Source: Planctomycetota bacterium (lineage in GTDB: Bacteria; Planctomycetota; B15-G4; JADJEK01). From it: DNA of 38,496 nt. The position numbers and the translations under genes were made by a program. Under the pieces are notes generated by a model. That model was given only the letters and a program-made list of their open reading frames with translations, was not told the origin of the DNA and did not search any database. Below, in pieces: positions 21,558 through 29,408 of this stretch (positions within the stretch are counted from its first letter, which is position 1; each line of letters begins with the position of its first letter). The DNA lies in the NCBI GenBank assembly GCA_016213895.1, contig JACQZJ010000054.1, forward strand, positions 10,656-49,151, written 5' to 3'.

Positions 21558-23264
21558 TCATTCCGCGCCGGAATCCTCCGGCTCCGCGGCCGCGCCGAGC
21601 AGGGCGTCGACGCGGCGCAGGAGCTCGGCGAGGTCGTCGTTCTCGGGCGCGGCCTGCTCCAGGAATAGCTTCAGGCGCCGCAGGTCGCTGAGCGCGTCGC
21701 GATCGGCGGGGGCCTTCTCCAGCGCCCCTGCCGCCTCCTCGACGCTCCTCTTCAGGAAGTCGATGTCGCGCCGCGCCAGCGCGAGCTGCAGCACGCTGAT
21801 CTGCAGGTCGAGCCGGCCGCCGTCGAAGTCGCGCAGCCTGGCGAAGGCCTGCTCCGCCTCGGCGAAGCGCTCTTCCTTGGTGTAGAGCACTCCCAGGTTG
21901 AGCATGGCGTCGCCGAGCGCGGAGCGCAGGTAGGCCTCCTGCTCGGGGTCCTGGCGCGCCGCCGCGTATTGGGCCTCGCCGAGGGCGATCGCCTGCTGGA
22001 AGAGCTCCTCGGCGCGCGCCAGGTCGGTGTCCAGGTGATAGAGCAGGATCAGGCCGGTGTCGTTGACGTAGCGCACGTCGTCGGGCGCCAGCTCGATGCA
22101 GCGGCAGTACGCCTGGTACGACTCCTGGTAGGCGCCGGCGTCGCGCGCGAACAGGGCGTAGTTGTTCCACCAGCTCGGGTCGTCGGCGACGAGCGCGGTG
22201 GCCCAGCGCCAGAACTCGCAGAGCGCCCGCATGCGCTCCGCGCCGCCCCCCTCGCCGCCCGCGGCCAGGTAGAGCGCGTCGCCCAGGTTGGCGACGTCGC
22301 GCCGCATGGCCTCGCTGCCCGCGGCGTGCGCCGCTTCGATGGCCGCGCGCGCCTCCTCTGCCGCGCGCAGGGCGGCCCCGAAGTCGTCCATCTCGCCAAA
22401 CACCCGGACGATGCCGACGCGGTGGAAGGCGGCGTAGCGCGCGGCGTCCGCGGCGAACTCGGGGTGAAGCAGGGCCGCCTTCTCGAAGCAGAGCAGGGCC
22501 GCGGCCAGCGCGCTGCGCGTCCGCTCGAGCAGGTCGAGCGCCTCCGGCCGGGTCGCGGCCGCGGCCGCGTCGAGACGCAGCTTGTCCGCCTTGGCGGCGA
22601 GGAGCTGGCCCTGGTAGTTCCGGCAGCGGCAGCGCGCCGCGGCGCTGAGCTCGCCGAAGGACAGCCCCTCGTAGAAGCTCGCGAGCCGGTCATAACTGAG
22701 AGCATCGCCCAGGTAGCTCCACAGCTCGGCGTGCGGCTCGTCGGCCATGGGGTCGAGGGCGATGGCGGCCTGCAGCATGCCGATGGCGCCGTCCGCGTCG
22801 CCCGCGGCCTTCCTGAGCCAGGCCAGGCGCTGGATGGGCAAGACCGAGGCAGGCGCGACCTCGGCCCAGCGCAGATAGAGGCGCTCCGCCTCGCTTCTCG
22901 CCGCGGCCGCCAGGTAGTCGTTCTCGGTGTTCACCCACTGGCCGAAGCGGCTGGCGTGGAGGTCGCCCGCCAGTTTCAGGACCGCGGCGTCGGAGAAGCC
23001 CAGCTCCACCGCCTTCTCCAGCACGGAGTCGGCCGTCTCCTCGCCCTGGGAGTCGAGCACGTGGCCGAGCAGGACCTGGGCCATGGCGTCGTTCGGGTCG
23101 GCGGCGGCCAGCTCCTCGGCCAGGCGCCGGGCCTGCTCCAGGTCGCCCAGATACCAGGCGTTCCAGGCGGCGTCGTACTTGGTCGCCTCCTGGGCAGCGA
23201 GCGCGCCGCCAAGAAGCGCGGGAACAAGGGCGATGATCGCCACGGACTTGGTGAGGGCAAACAC
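21558..23264 (-). CDS. Secreted TPR-repeat protein (upstream paralogue)
   Basis: A 568-residue protein. GTG 23264 is preferred: GGAG lies six bases upstream and a clean signal peptide follows (FALTKSVAIIALVPALLGGALAAQ-E). Longer in-frame starts add a non-conserved Arg/Pro-rich extension. TPR-like helices run through the protein ('AWYLGDLEQARRLAEELAAA', 'AIGMLQAAIALDPMADEPHA', 'NNYALFARDAGAYQESYQAY'). The segment W-NNYA-F-R-x2-G-x-Y-x-ESY and the later 'ND-x4-L-YHL-x2-DL' are shared with the downstream gene. The C terminus is acidic. First gene of a two-gene unit; divergent from the MCE operon. Function unknown; periplasmic scaffold is an inference. Confidence 0.82.
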   Translation of the reverse strand: MFALTKSVAIIALVPALLGGALAAQEATKYDAAWNAWYLGDLEQARRLAEELAAADPNDAMAQVLLGHVLDSQGEETADSVLEKAVELGFSDAAVLKLAGDLHASRFGQWVNTENDYLAAAARSEAERLYLRWAEVAPASVLPIQRLAWLRKAAGDADGAIGMLQAAIALDPMADEPHAELWSYLGDALSYDRLASFYEGLSFGELSAAARCRCRNYQGQLLAAKADKLRLDAAAAATRPEALDLLERTRSALAAALLCFEKAALLHPEFAADAARYAAFHRVGIVRVFGEMDDFGAALRAAEEARAAIEAAHAAGSEAMRRDVANLGDALYLAAGGEGGGAERMRALCEFWRWATALVADDPSWWNNYALFARDAGAYQESYQAYCRCIELAPDDVRYVNDTGLILLYHLDTDLARAEELFQQAIALGEAQYAAARQDPEQEAYLRSALGDAMLNLGVLYTKEERFAEAEQAFARLRDFDGGRLDLQISVLQLALARRDIDFLKRSVEEAAGALEKAPADRDALSDLRRLKLFLEQAAPENDDLAELLRRVDALLGAAAEPEDSGAE

Positions 23265-23468
23265 GTCGGTCTCCGCGGGTCGTCGTTCCGGTCGGGTGAC
23301 CGGTGATTCCCCCTGGTAACGAGGGGATGGGGTGCGAGTAACGCCTCCGGCTCCACCCAGCAAGCGGCGGCCCATTCGGCGGGCCTGCTCCCGCCTGCCC
23401 CGCGAGAATCGAACGGCGGCGGGGGGACGGGACGGGCGAAGCCGACTACACTACCGGCCGCGGCGCGT

Positions 23469-24638
23469 GTGCTCAAGGCGGGGGTGGTTCTGGACGGCGA
23501 GCCCGAGATCGTTCCCATGACGGCGGAGACGTCGATCCGGGGTCCTGACCGGATCGTGCGCCTGCAGGGGGACCTGCTGCGCGGCCACATCGCCGTGGTC
23601 GAGCGGGCGGTGGACGAGGCGTTGCTCTCCGGCGCGGACGTGCTCCTCGACGCGCGCTGCGTGGGCCGCTTCGACTCGGCCGGCGCCGAGCTCCTGGTGC
23701 GCCGCCTCAAGGCAGCGGAGGGCCGCCTGCTGCTCATGAACGCGCGCCAGGAGCTGCGCGCCTTCCTCGAGGCGCTGCCGCCGCCGGAGGTGTTCAAGGG
23801 GGAAATGACCTCCTTCCTGCGGCCGGCGGTCGCCGACCTCCTGGTGGACACCGCGACCGAGGTGGTCGAGCGCATCACCGACAAGGTGCGGCGCTTCGTC
23901 GTCCTCTTCCTGCAGTTCGTCTACTTCGTGACCGTCGGTCCGTTCCTCGGCCACCGCCTGCGCCTGGACCGCGCCGCGGGCGAGACCATCGCGGTGGGCA
24001 TCGACGCCCTGCCCATCGTCGCGCTGGTGGCGGTGCTCATGGGGCTCATCCTCGGCTTCCAGTCCGCGGCCCAGCTCGAGAAGTTCGGCGGCGAGGGGCT
24101 CTACATCTTCTCGGCCAACCTGGTCGGCGTGGCGATCACGCGCGAGATCGGGCCGATCCTGACCGCCATCCTCATCGCCGGACGCAGCGGCTCGGCCATC
24201 ACCGCCGAGATCGGCACCATGGCGGTGACCGAGGAGCTGGACGCGTTGCGCGTCATGGGCCTGAACCCGGTGTCCTTCCTGGTCGTGCCCAAGATCCTGA
24301 GCCTGGTGATCTCGCTCCCTTGCCTGGTGATGTTCGCCGACCTGGTCGGCATCGGCGGCGGGTTCATCACCGGCTGCCTGGTGCTGGGCGTGCCCTTCTC
24401 CGAGTACTGGGCCCAGACGCAGGAGGCCATCCACCTGAGCGACGTGTTCACCGGCCTGGCCAAGGCGGCGGTGTTCGGCATGCTCATCGGGCTGACCGGC
24501 GCCGCGCACGGCATGATGGTGCGCGGCGGCTCGACCGACGTGGGCCTGAAGACCACCTCGGCGGTCGTGGTCTCGATCGCCCTGGTGATCTGCTCCGACC
24601 TCATCTTCACCATGCTGTTCTTCCTGGGGGACGTGTGA
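23469..24638 (+). CDS. MlaE-type lipid ABC transporter permease with N-terminal STAS domain
   Basis: A 389-residue inner-membrane protein. Residues about 17-110 form a STAS domain ('IVRLQGDLLRGHI', 'DVLLDARCVGRFDSAGAELL'), the MlaB-like part that contacts the ATPase. From about 140 onward is the MlaE/TTG2B permease with about five to six membrane helices and the signature 'TREIGPILTAILIAGRSGSA' plus 'EELDALRVMGLNPVSFLVVP'. MCE-type systems move phospholipids between inner and outer membranes. STAS-permease fusion is a known form; E. coli has separate MlaB. Start is uncertain: GTG 23469, GTG 23484 or ATG 23517 (the last would begin just before STAS). Its stop overlaps the ATPase GTG. Confidence 0.9.
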   Translation: MLKAGVVLDGEPEIVPMTAETSIRGPDRIVRLQGDLLRGHIAVVERAVDEALLSGADVLLDARCVGRFDSAGAELLVRRLKAAEGRLLLMNARQELRAFLEALPPPEVFKGEMTSFLRPAVADLLVDTATEVVERITDKVRRFVVLFLQFVYFVTVGPFLGHRLRLDRAAGETIAVGIDALPIVALVAVLMGLILGFQSAAQLEKFGGEGLYIFSANLVGVAITREIGPILTAILIAGRSGSAITAEIGTMAVTEELDALRVMGLNPVSFLVVPKILSLVISLPCLVMFADLVGIGGGFITGCLVLGVPFSEYWAQTQEAIHLSDVFTGLAKAAVFGMLIGLTGAAHGMMVRGGSTDVGLKTTSAVVVSIALVICSDLIFTMLFFLGDV

Positions 24639-25432
24639 GCGCGGACGCCGCCGATCCCGTCGTGGTCAAGGACCTGTGCGTGAGCTACGGCGAGCGAGCG
24701 ATCCTGCGCGGCGTCGACTTCCGGGTGAAGAAGGGCGAGATCTACGTGCTGATGGGCCCCTCCGGCTGCGGCAAGACCACGGTGCTGCGCTGCCTGGTGG
24801 GGCTCCTGCGGCCCTCTTCCGGCGCGGTGACCGTGCTCGGCCGGGAACTGAGCAGCCTGGACGAGGATCAGCTCGACCGCTTCCGGCCGCAGGTCGGGAT
24901 GCTGTTCCAGTTCGGCGCGCTGCTCAACTCGATGACGGTCGGCGACAACGTCGCTCTGCCCCTGCGCGAGCGCACCGACCTCGACCCGGCCACGGTGCAC
25001 GCCATCGTCAAGCTCAAGCTGTCGATGGTCGGCCTGGAGGGCACGCACCGCCGCATGCCGGCCGAGCTGTCCGGCGGCATGCGCAAGCGCGCCGGGCTGG
25101 CGCGCGCCATGGTGCTCGATCCGCAGGTGTACTTCTTCGACGAGCCGACCTCCGGGCTCGATCCGGTCACGGCCGCGGAGTTCGACCAGCTCGTGCTCAC
25201 GCTCAAGGGCGCGCTCGGCATGACCGCCGTGGTGGTGACGCACGACCTCGATTCGGCCTTCCGCATCGCCGACCGCATGGGCGTGCTGATCAACGGCCGG
25301 CTGGTCGCGGAGGGCACGCCGGACGAGATCCGGCGCGTCAAGGAAGGCCGCATCCACAGCTTCGTGAACCGGACGCCCCGCGCCGGCCAGGACGATCGGG
25401 AGGTCTGGGCGAGGTTCTTCGTCTATGCGTGA
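24635..25432 (+). CDS. MlaF-type ABC transporter ATP-binding protein
   Basis: A 265-residue cytoplasmic ATPase starting at GTG 24635, overlapping the permease stop (GTGA). Walker A GPSGCGKTT at residues 41-49; Q-loop in 'GMLFQFGALLNSM' ('LFQ-x-GALLxSMTVxxNV' is typical of the Mla/Ttg2A group); signature 'LSGGMRKRAGLARA'; Walker B 'VYFFDEPTSGLD'; H-loop 'VVVTHDLDSAF'. It energises the MlaE permease. The C-terminal ~25 residues after 'GRIHSFVN' are variable. Thirty-seven bases separate it from the MCE gene. Confidence 0.93.
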   Translation: MSADAADPVVVKDLCVSYGERAILRGVDFRVKKGEIYVLMGPSGCGKTTVLRCLVGLLRPSSGAVTVLGRELSSLDEDQLDRFRPQVGMLFQFGALLNSMTVGDNVALPLRERTDLDPATVHAIVKLKLSMVGLEGTHRRMPAELSGGMRKRAGLARAMVLDPQVYFFDEPTSGLDPVTAAEFDQLVLTLKGALGMTAVVVTHDLDSAFRIADRMGVLINGRLVAEGTPDEIRRVKEGRIHSFVNRTPRAGQDDREVWARFFVYA

Positions 25433-25469
25433 GGACGCGGCGCGGGCGGCCGCGCTCCGGGAGTGCTAG

Positions 25470-26489
25470 ATGGCATCGAGGAAACAGAAGGTCTTCGCCG
25501 GCCTGTTCATCGTCGCCTCCGTCGCCCTGCTGGTCAGCGCGGTGGCCTTCATCGAGCGCTGGAACCGCGAGCGCGGCGAGGAGTACGCCGTGCACTTCCC
25601 GGCCGACATGTCGGTGGACGGCCTGTCGAAGGGCGCCAAGGTCAAGTTCAAGGGCGTGCCCATCGGCCGCGTCGCCGAGGTGGACCTGCTCGACGGTTCG
25701 GCGGGACCGTTCGCCGTGGCCCAGCTCGAGGTCGAGACGCGCTTCGCGCCGTTCCTGAACGCGCGCACGCGCGCGCGCCTGGTGATGGGGGGGATCACCG
25801 GCAGCTTCTCCATCGACCTGACGGACGTGGAGGAGACGGCGGAGGACGCCGCGACCCAGGCGCGCGCGGACGAGGAGTGGCGCTCGGCGGAGCGGCCGGT
25901 GATCCACGCCGAGGAGAGCAACCTGGCGCGCATCCTGGAGCGCACTCCCGAGGTGATCCAGGAGGCGCACGAGCTGGTGGCGCGCCTGAACGGCGTGCTC
26001 GTGGGCAACGAGGCGCGCTTCTCCGGCATCGTGGCGGCTCTCGACGTGCTCGCCTCCGAGGCCACGCCGCGGCTCTTGGCGGTGCTGGAGCGCGCCGATC
26101 AGGTGCTCGACCGAGCGGACGAGCGCGTGCTCGCCCGGGGAGGCGCGCTCGACCGCGCCGAGGGCTCCTTCGAGCAGTCGCTCGAGAGCCTGACGCGCGA
26201 CGTGTCGCAGGCCGCGGGGCGGGTGGCGGCCGACGTCTCGCGCACGCTCGCCGCCACGGAGGAGCCGACCGTGCGCACCCTGGAGGCCGTGCAGGCGGCG
26301 CTCGCCGACATCCAGACGCTGGCGCGCGAGATGCACGACGTGCTGCGCGGCAACCGCGAGGCGTTCCGCGAGATGGTCGCGGAGCTGCGCGACGCGTCCG
26401 AGGCCGTGGAGAAGGTCATGCTGGAGCTGAAGGGCAACCCGTCCGCGCTGATCTGGGGCGAGCCCGCGCAGGATCGGAGGGCGCCATGA
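25470..26489 (+). CDS. MlaD-type MCE-domain lipid-binding protein
   Basis: A 339-residue inner-membrane-anchored periplasmic protein. ATG 25470 has GGGAG (25459-25463) six bases upstream. One N-terminal membrane helix (about residues 7-28, AGLFIVASVALLVSAVAF) is followed by the MCE domain (about 35-120; 'SVDGLSKGAKVKFKGVPIGRV', shown here in part). Residues about 145-330 are helical and coiled-coil-like with many Ala/Glu/Leu heptads, as in longer MCE proteins that form a tube or stalk toward the outer membrane. The end 'GNPSALIWGEP' is typical of single-MCE MlaD relatives. It overlaps the auxiliary lipoprotein gene by ATGA. Confidence 0.92.
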   Translation: MASRKQKVFAGLFIVASVALLVSAVAFIERWNRERGEEYAVHFPADMSVDGLSKGAKVKFKGVPIGRVAEVDLLDGSAGPFAVAQLEVETRFAPFLNARTRARLVMGGITGSFSIDLTDVEETAEDAATQARADEEWRSAERPVIHAEESNLARILERTPEVIQEAHELVARLNGVLVGNEARFSGIVAALDVLASEATPRLLAVLERADQVLDRADERVLARGGALDRAEGSFEQSLESLTRDVSQAAGRVAADVSRTLAATEEPTVRTLEAVQAALADIQTLAREMHDVLRGNREAFREMVAELRDASEAVEKVMLELKGNPSALIWGEPAQDRRAP

Positions 26490-28219
26490 GGAACCGCCTG
26501 CCGCTCGCCGCCGCGCTCGCCGTGCTCGCCGCGTGCGCCACGACCGCGCCCGTCGTGCATCTCTACGACCTGGCTGCGGCGCCGCCGCCCGCGGCCGCGG
26601 CGCAGCTTCCCCTCACGCTGCGGGTCGAGCCCTTCACCGCCCGCGCCGGCAGGGACCAGCACGAGTTCGCCTACGGCGCCGCCGGCCGGCTCTACCATCA
26701 CGATCTGCACCGCTGGCTGTTGCGTCCCTCGGAGGCTGCTCTGCGGGCGGCCCTCGAGGGTCTGCGCGCCGCAGGCTGCTTCCTGCGCGTGGACGGCCCG
26801 GGAGGGGGCAGCGCGGCCGACCTGGTCCTCGCGGCCGAGGTGGTCAGGTTCGAACAGGTCTTCGCCGGCGAACGCGGCGAGGGCGCTTCGGTCGCGCTCG
26901 TCGAGATCGAGGCGCGGTTGGCGCGCACGCGGGCCGAGGCGACCGCGGCGCCGCTCATCCTGCGCGCCCGCGGCGAGGAGGCAATCGGCGCCCCCGATCG
27001 CGAGGGAGACCGGCGCGGCGTGCGGGACGCCCTCGAGCAGGCGCTCTCCACGGCGATCGCCGAGCTCTGCGCGAGCGTGGCGCAGGGAGCGGCCTCCCTG
27101 GCAGAGGAACCCGCCCCGCGGGCCGCGCCGGCCGCGGCGGCCGAGATCGACCTGCGCGCCGTCGCGGGCATCCAGCCTCTGGCGCTCGCGCGGCCGGTCG
27201 TGGTGCGCTTCGGCGGGATCCTCTCCGAGGGCAGCCTGGACCGCCTCGAGGTGCTGCGGCGCGTGAGCGAGCATCGCTGCGCCGCCGACACGGACCTGCG
27301 CTGGCTGCGCCCGCCGTCTTGCATGGCGGGCGACCTGCTGCAGGACGCGCTGCGCGCGGCGCTCGGCGCGCAGGGCAGCGTGCGCCAGAGCGGAGAAGAC
27401 GGGCTCGAGGTCGGCGGCGTGCTCAGGATGTTCGCGCTGGACGTGACGCGCGAGCCGGCCGAGGCGCTGGTCGAGCTGGCGGCGGCAATCGGCGGCGCGA
27501 GCGAGCTGCTCGTGGAGCGCGAACCCCTGGCGGACTCCAGTGCCGAAGCCGTGGCCGCGGCCTTCGAGGCTGCCCTGGCGCGTGTCGCGGCGCGCGTGGT
27601 CCTGCTCCTCGAGCGCGAGATCTCGGCCGCGGCGCCGGTCGCGGCCGAGCCGGAGCCGCCCGAGCAGCGCCTCGCGCTGCGCTGGCGCGCGCCGGCCGAG
27701 GTGCAGCTGCGCGCGGCCAGGGGCTCGGCGCGGGTCGCGCGCCTGGAGGTGCGAAGCGGCCTGAATCGCCTCGAGGTGCTGCGCCGCGTGAGCGAGCACG
27801 TGGTCGAGGCGGACCCCGCGCTGCGCTGGGAACGCTATCCGGGAGAGGTGGCCACGGACGCGCTGCTGCACGCTCTGCAGGAGTCCGGGGCCTTTCCCGG
27901 CGGGACCGCCGGCCCGGGCGCCGCCAGCGTCCACGACTTCGAGGTGCGCGGAGTGCTGACTTCCTTTCACCTGGAACTTCAGGAAGGAAGCTGGCGCGCC
28001 GACGTCTCCATGGAACTCGAGGTGGAGCGCCGGGCTCTCTCCGCCGAGGCCGGCCCGCGGGCCGCGGCAGGACCGCTGCGGGTGCAGGGCACGGCGGACC
28101 TGGCGGGCAGGACCGGCGAGGAAGTCGCGGCCGCCATGAGCCTGGCCGTGACGCGCGCCCTCGAGGCCGCGGTGGTCGAGGTCTCACGGGCGGCGGCGGA
28201 GCTTCTCGCCGGCGGGTGA
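26486..28219 (+). CDS. MCE-transport auxiliary lipoprotein with three ABC_trans_aux-like modules
   Basis: A 577-residue predicted lipoprotein: signal sequence with lipobox LAAC at residues about 15-18. Ordinary PqiC/ABC_trans_aux lipoproteins are about 180-220 residues with one domain. Here three units are recognisable: residues about 25-205 ('EFAYGAAGRLYHHDLHRWLL' then 'SEAALRAALEGL'), about 220-385 ('LDRLEVLRRVSEH' then 'ADTDLRWLRPPS' and 'GDLLQDALRAAL'), and about 393-577 ('LNRLEVLRRVSEH' then 'ADPALRWERYPG' and 'TDALLHALQESG'). Units 2 and 3 share a 32-base stretch with one mismatch (27242-27273 and 27767-27798). It likely works in the periplasm or at the outer membrane with the MCE protein. 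ATG 26486 overlaps the MCE stop. Confidence 0.82.
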   Translation: MRNRLPLAAALAVLAACATTAPVVHLYDLAAAPPPAAAAQLPLTLRVEPFTARAGRDQHEFAYGAAGRLYHHDLHRWLLRPSEAALRAALEGLRAAGCFLRVDGPGGGSAADLVLAAEVVRFEQVFAGERGEGASVALVEIEARLARTRAEATAAPLILRARGEEAIGAPDREGDRRGVRDALEQALSTAIAELCASVAQGAASLAEEPAPRAAPAAAAEIDLRAVAGIQPLALARPVVVRFGGILSEGSLDRLEVLRRVSEHRCAADTDLRWLRPPSCMAGDLLQDALRAALGAQGSVRQSGEDGLEVGGVLRMFALDVTREPAEALVELAAAIGGASELLVEREPLADSSAEAVAAAFEAALARVAARVVLLLEREISAAAPVAAEPEPPEQRLALRWRAPAEVQLRAARGSARVARLEVRSGLNRLEVLRRVSEHVVEADPALRWERYPGEVATDALLHALQESGAFPGGTAGPGAASVHDFEVRGVLTSFHLELQEGSWRADVSMELEVERRALSAEAGPRAAAGPLRVQGTADLAGRTGEEVAAAMSLAVTRALEAAVVEVSRAAAELLAGG

Positions 28220-28223
28220 GGCT

Positions 28224-28251
28224 GCCCGAGCGCGGTCCGTGCCGCGCGGGC
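28224..28251 (+). terminator. Hairpin after the MCE operon
   Basis: GCCCG (28224-28228) and CGCGG (28231-28235) pair with CCGCG (28242-28246) and CGGGC (28247-28251) around TCCGTG, with a two-base AG bulge. It starts five bases after the stop and marks a likely end of the MCE transcript. No T-run follows. Confidence 0.45.
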
Positions 28252-28295
28252 GAGGGCGCTTGGGTGGTGATCGGAGGCAGGGTATCCTCGTGGAC

Positions 28296-29351
28296 ATGAG
28301 GTTTGGACCATCGCGGTGGGCGGCGCGCCGCGGGCGCGCGCTCCTTTGCTGCGCGCTCGCTGCTTCGCTCCTCTTCTGGGCGTGCGAGAAGCAGGACCAG
28401 ATCGGGTCGATCTCGCAGTATCAGCGCGGCGCGGGCGACGGGGACGGCGGCGACGGGCGGGATCTCCCGGCCAGCGGCGTCATCACCCTGAAGGCGCTCT
28501 ATCCCGGCGCCCAGCTCGGTCAGGGTGAGCCGAGCGTGAACCAGTTCGGCCCGCCCGATTCGCAGGGGCAGGGATTCCAGCAGGGCGGAGCGGCCGTGAC
28601 GACGCCCGTGGTCGCGATCTTCTCCGAGTCCATGGACACGGACACGATCACGGACAAGTCCTTCATCCTCACGAGGGGAGGCGGGGGAGGAGGCGGGATC
28701 TTCGATACCATCGGCGGCGGCGGCCAGACGGTCCAGGCCTTGGTCGCGGCCGACCCGACCACCATGGGGCGCGTGGCCGTGCTCCTGCCGGTCAACGTCC
28801 TCGAGCCCGGCGTGAGCTACACCGCGACGCTCGGGTCCACGATCACGGATCTCGAGGGCAAGCCGCTCGCCGCGACCGCCGGCTCCGACCTGGGCGGCGC
28901 GTCGGGCACTTCCTTCACCTTCCGCACCGCGAGCTTTGATCAGCCCTTCGAGGTGATCGGCATGTACCCGCCGCCGGAGGACAGGAGCGCTCCGGTCGAC
29001 ACGATGATCTACCTCTATCTGTCCATGCCGGCATCCAAGGGCGCGCCGGCCGGGATCGATCTCTCGGGCAAGGTGCAGGTGACGCTGCTCGGCTCGACCG
29101 GTCTGATCGAGGGCAAAGTGAAGGTCCTCCCCGACCCGCGCGTGGTGAGCTTCGATCCGAAGCAGCCCTTTCCCCAGGGCGCGACGGTCAGGGTCCGGGT
29201 CCTGAAGGGCGTGGCGAGCGCGCCGGTCACGGTCGAGGGCCAGACGCTCTCCTCCACGCTGCAGAAGGACTACGAGGGGCGCTTCACGGTCAACAGCGTG
29301 CCCATCCCCACCCAGGTCAAGCTGGTGGACAACCAGCCGCTGACGGTCTAG
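28296..29351 (+). CDS. Ig-like lipoprotein, N-terminal part before an in-frame TAG
   Basis: 351 residues up to the amber codon at 29349-29351. Start ATG 28296 gives a basic N terminus, a hydrophobic core (ALLCCALAASLLFWAC) and a lipobox-like FWAC, so a lipoprotein is predicted. An Asp/Gly-rich linker follows (GAGDGDGGDGRD). Residues about 95-210 resemble a SbsA-type Ig-like domain: 'TTPVVAIFSESMDTDTITDK', 'NVLEPGVSYTATLGSTITDL'. A second similar unit follows ('APVDTMIYLYLSMPASKG', 'VVSFDPKQPFPQGATVRVRV'). The reading frame continues past the TAG with no change in composition, so this is probably the front of a single 1,084-codon gene. It could be a functional truncated product, a nonsense mutant or a base error. 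Confidence 0.7.
   Translation: MRFGPSRWAARRGRALLCCALAASLLFWACEKQDQIGSISQYQRGAGDGDGGDGRDLPASGVITLKALYPGAQLGQGEPSVNQFGPPDSQGQGFQQGGAAVTTPVVAIFSESMDTDTITDKSFILTRGGGGGGGIFDTIGGGGQTVQALVAADPTTMGRVAVLLPVNVLEPGVSYTATLGSTITDLEGKPLAATAGSDLGGASGTSFTFRTASFDQPFEVIGMYPPPEDRSAPVDTMIYLYLSMPASKGAPAGIDLSGKVQVTLLGSTGLIEGKVKVLPDPRVVSFDPKQPFPQGATVRVRVLKGVASAPVTVEGQTLSSTLQKDYEGRFTVNSVPIPTQVKLVDNQPLTV
29349..29351 (+). other. In-frame amber codon interrupting the Ig-like lipoprotein frame
   Basis: The frame reads ...QPLTV-TAG-GAGFDGRLTQENLKSF and stays open to 31550. No frameshift, start site or Shine-Dalgarno sits at the junction. TAG is used as an ordinary stop by at least eight genes here (the HEAT gene, secG, pyrE, rpoZ, a TPR gene, queC, a small lipoprotein gene and rpsO), so general TAG reassignment is unlikely. 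Confidence 0.8.
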
Positions 29352-29408
29352 GGCGCGGGCTTCGACGGGCGCCTCACCCAGGAGAACCTGAAGAGCTTCA
29401 AGAGCACC

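Noticed and set aside
23265-23375. N-terminal extension of the upstream TPR protein by 37 residues
   Set aside because: It would place the signal peptide internally; GTG 23264 has a well-spaced GGAG and starts directly at the signal peptide.
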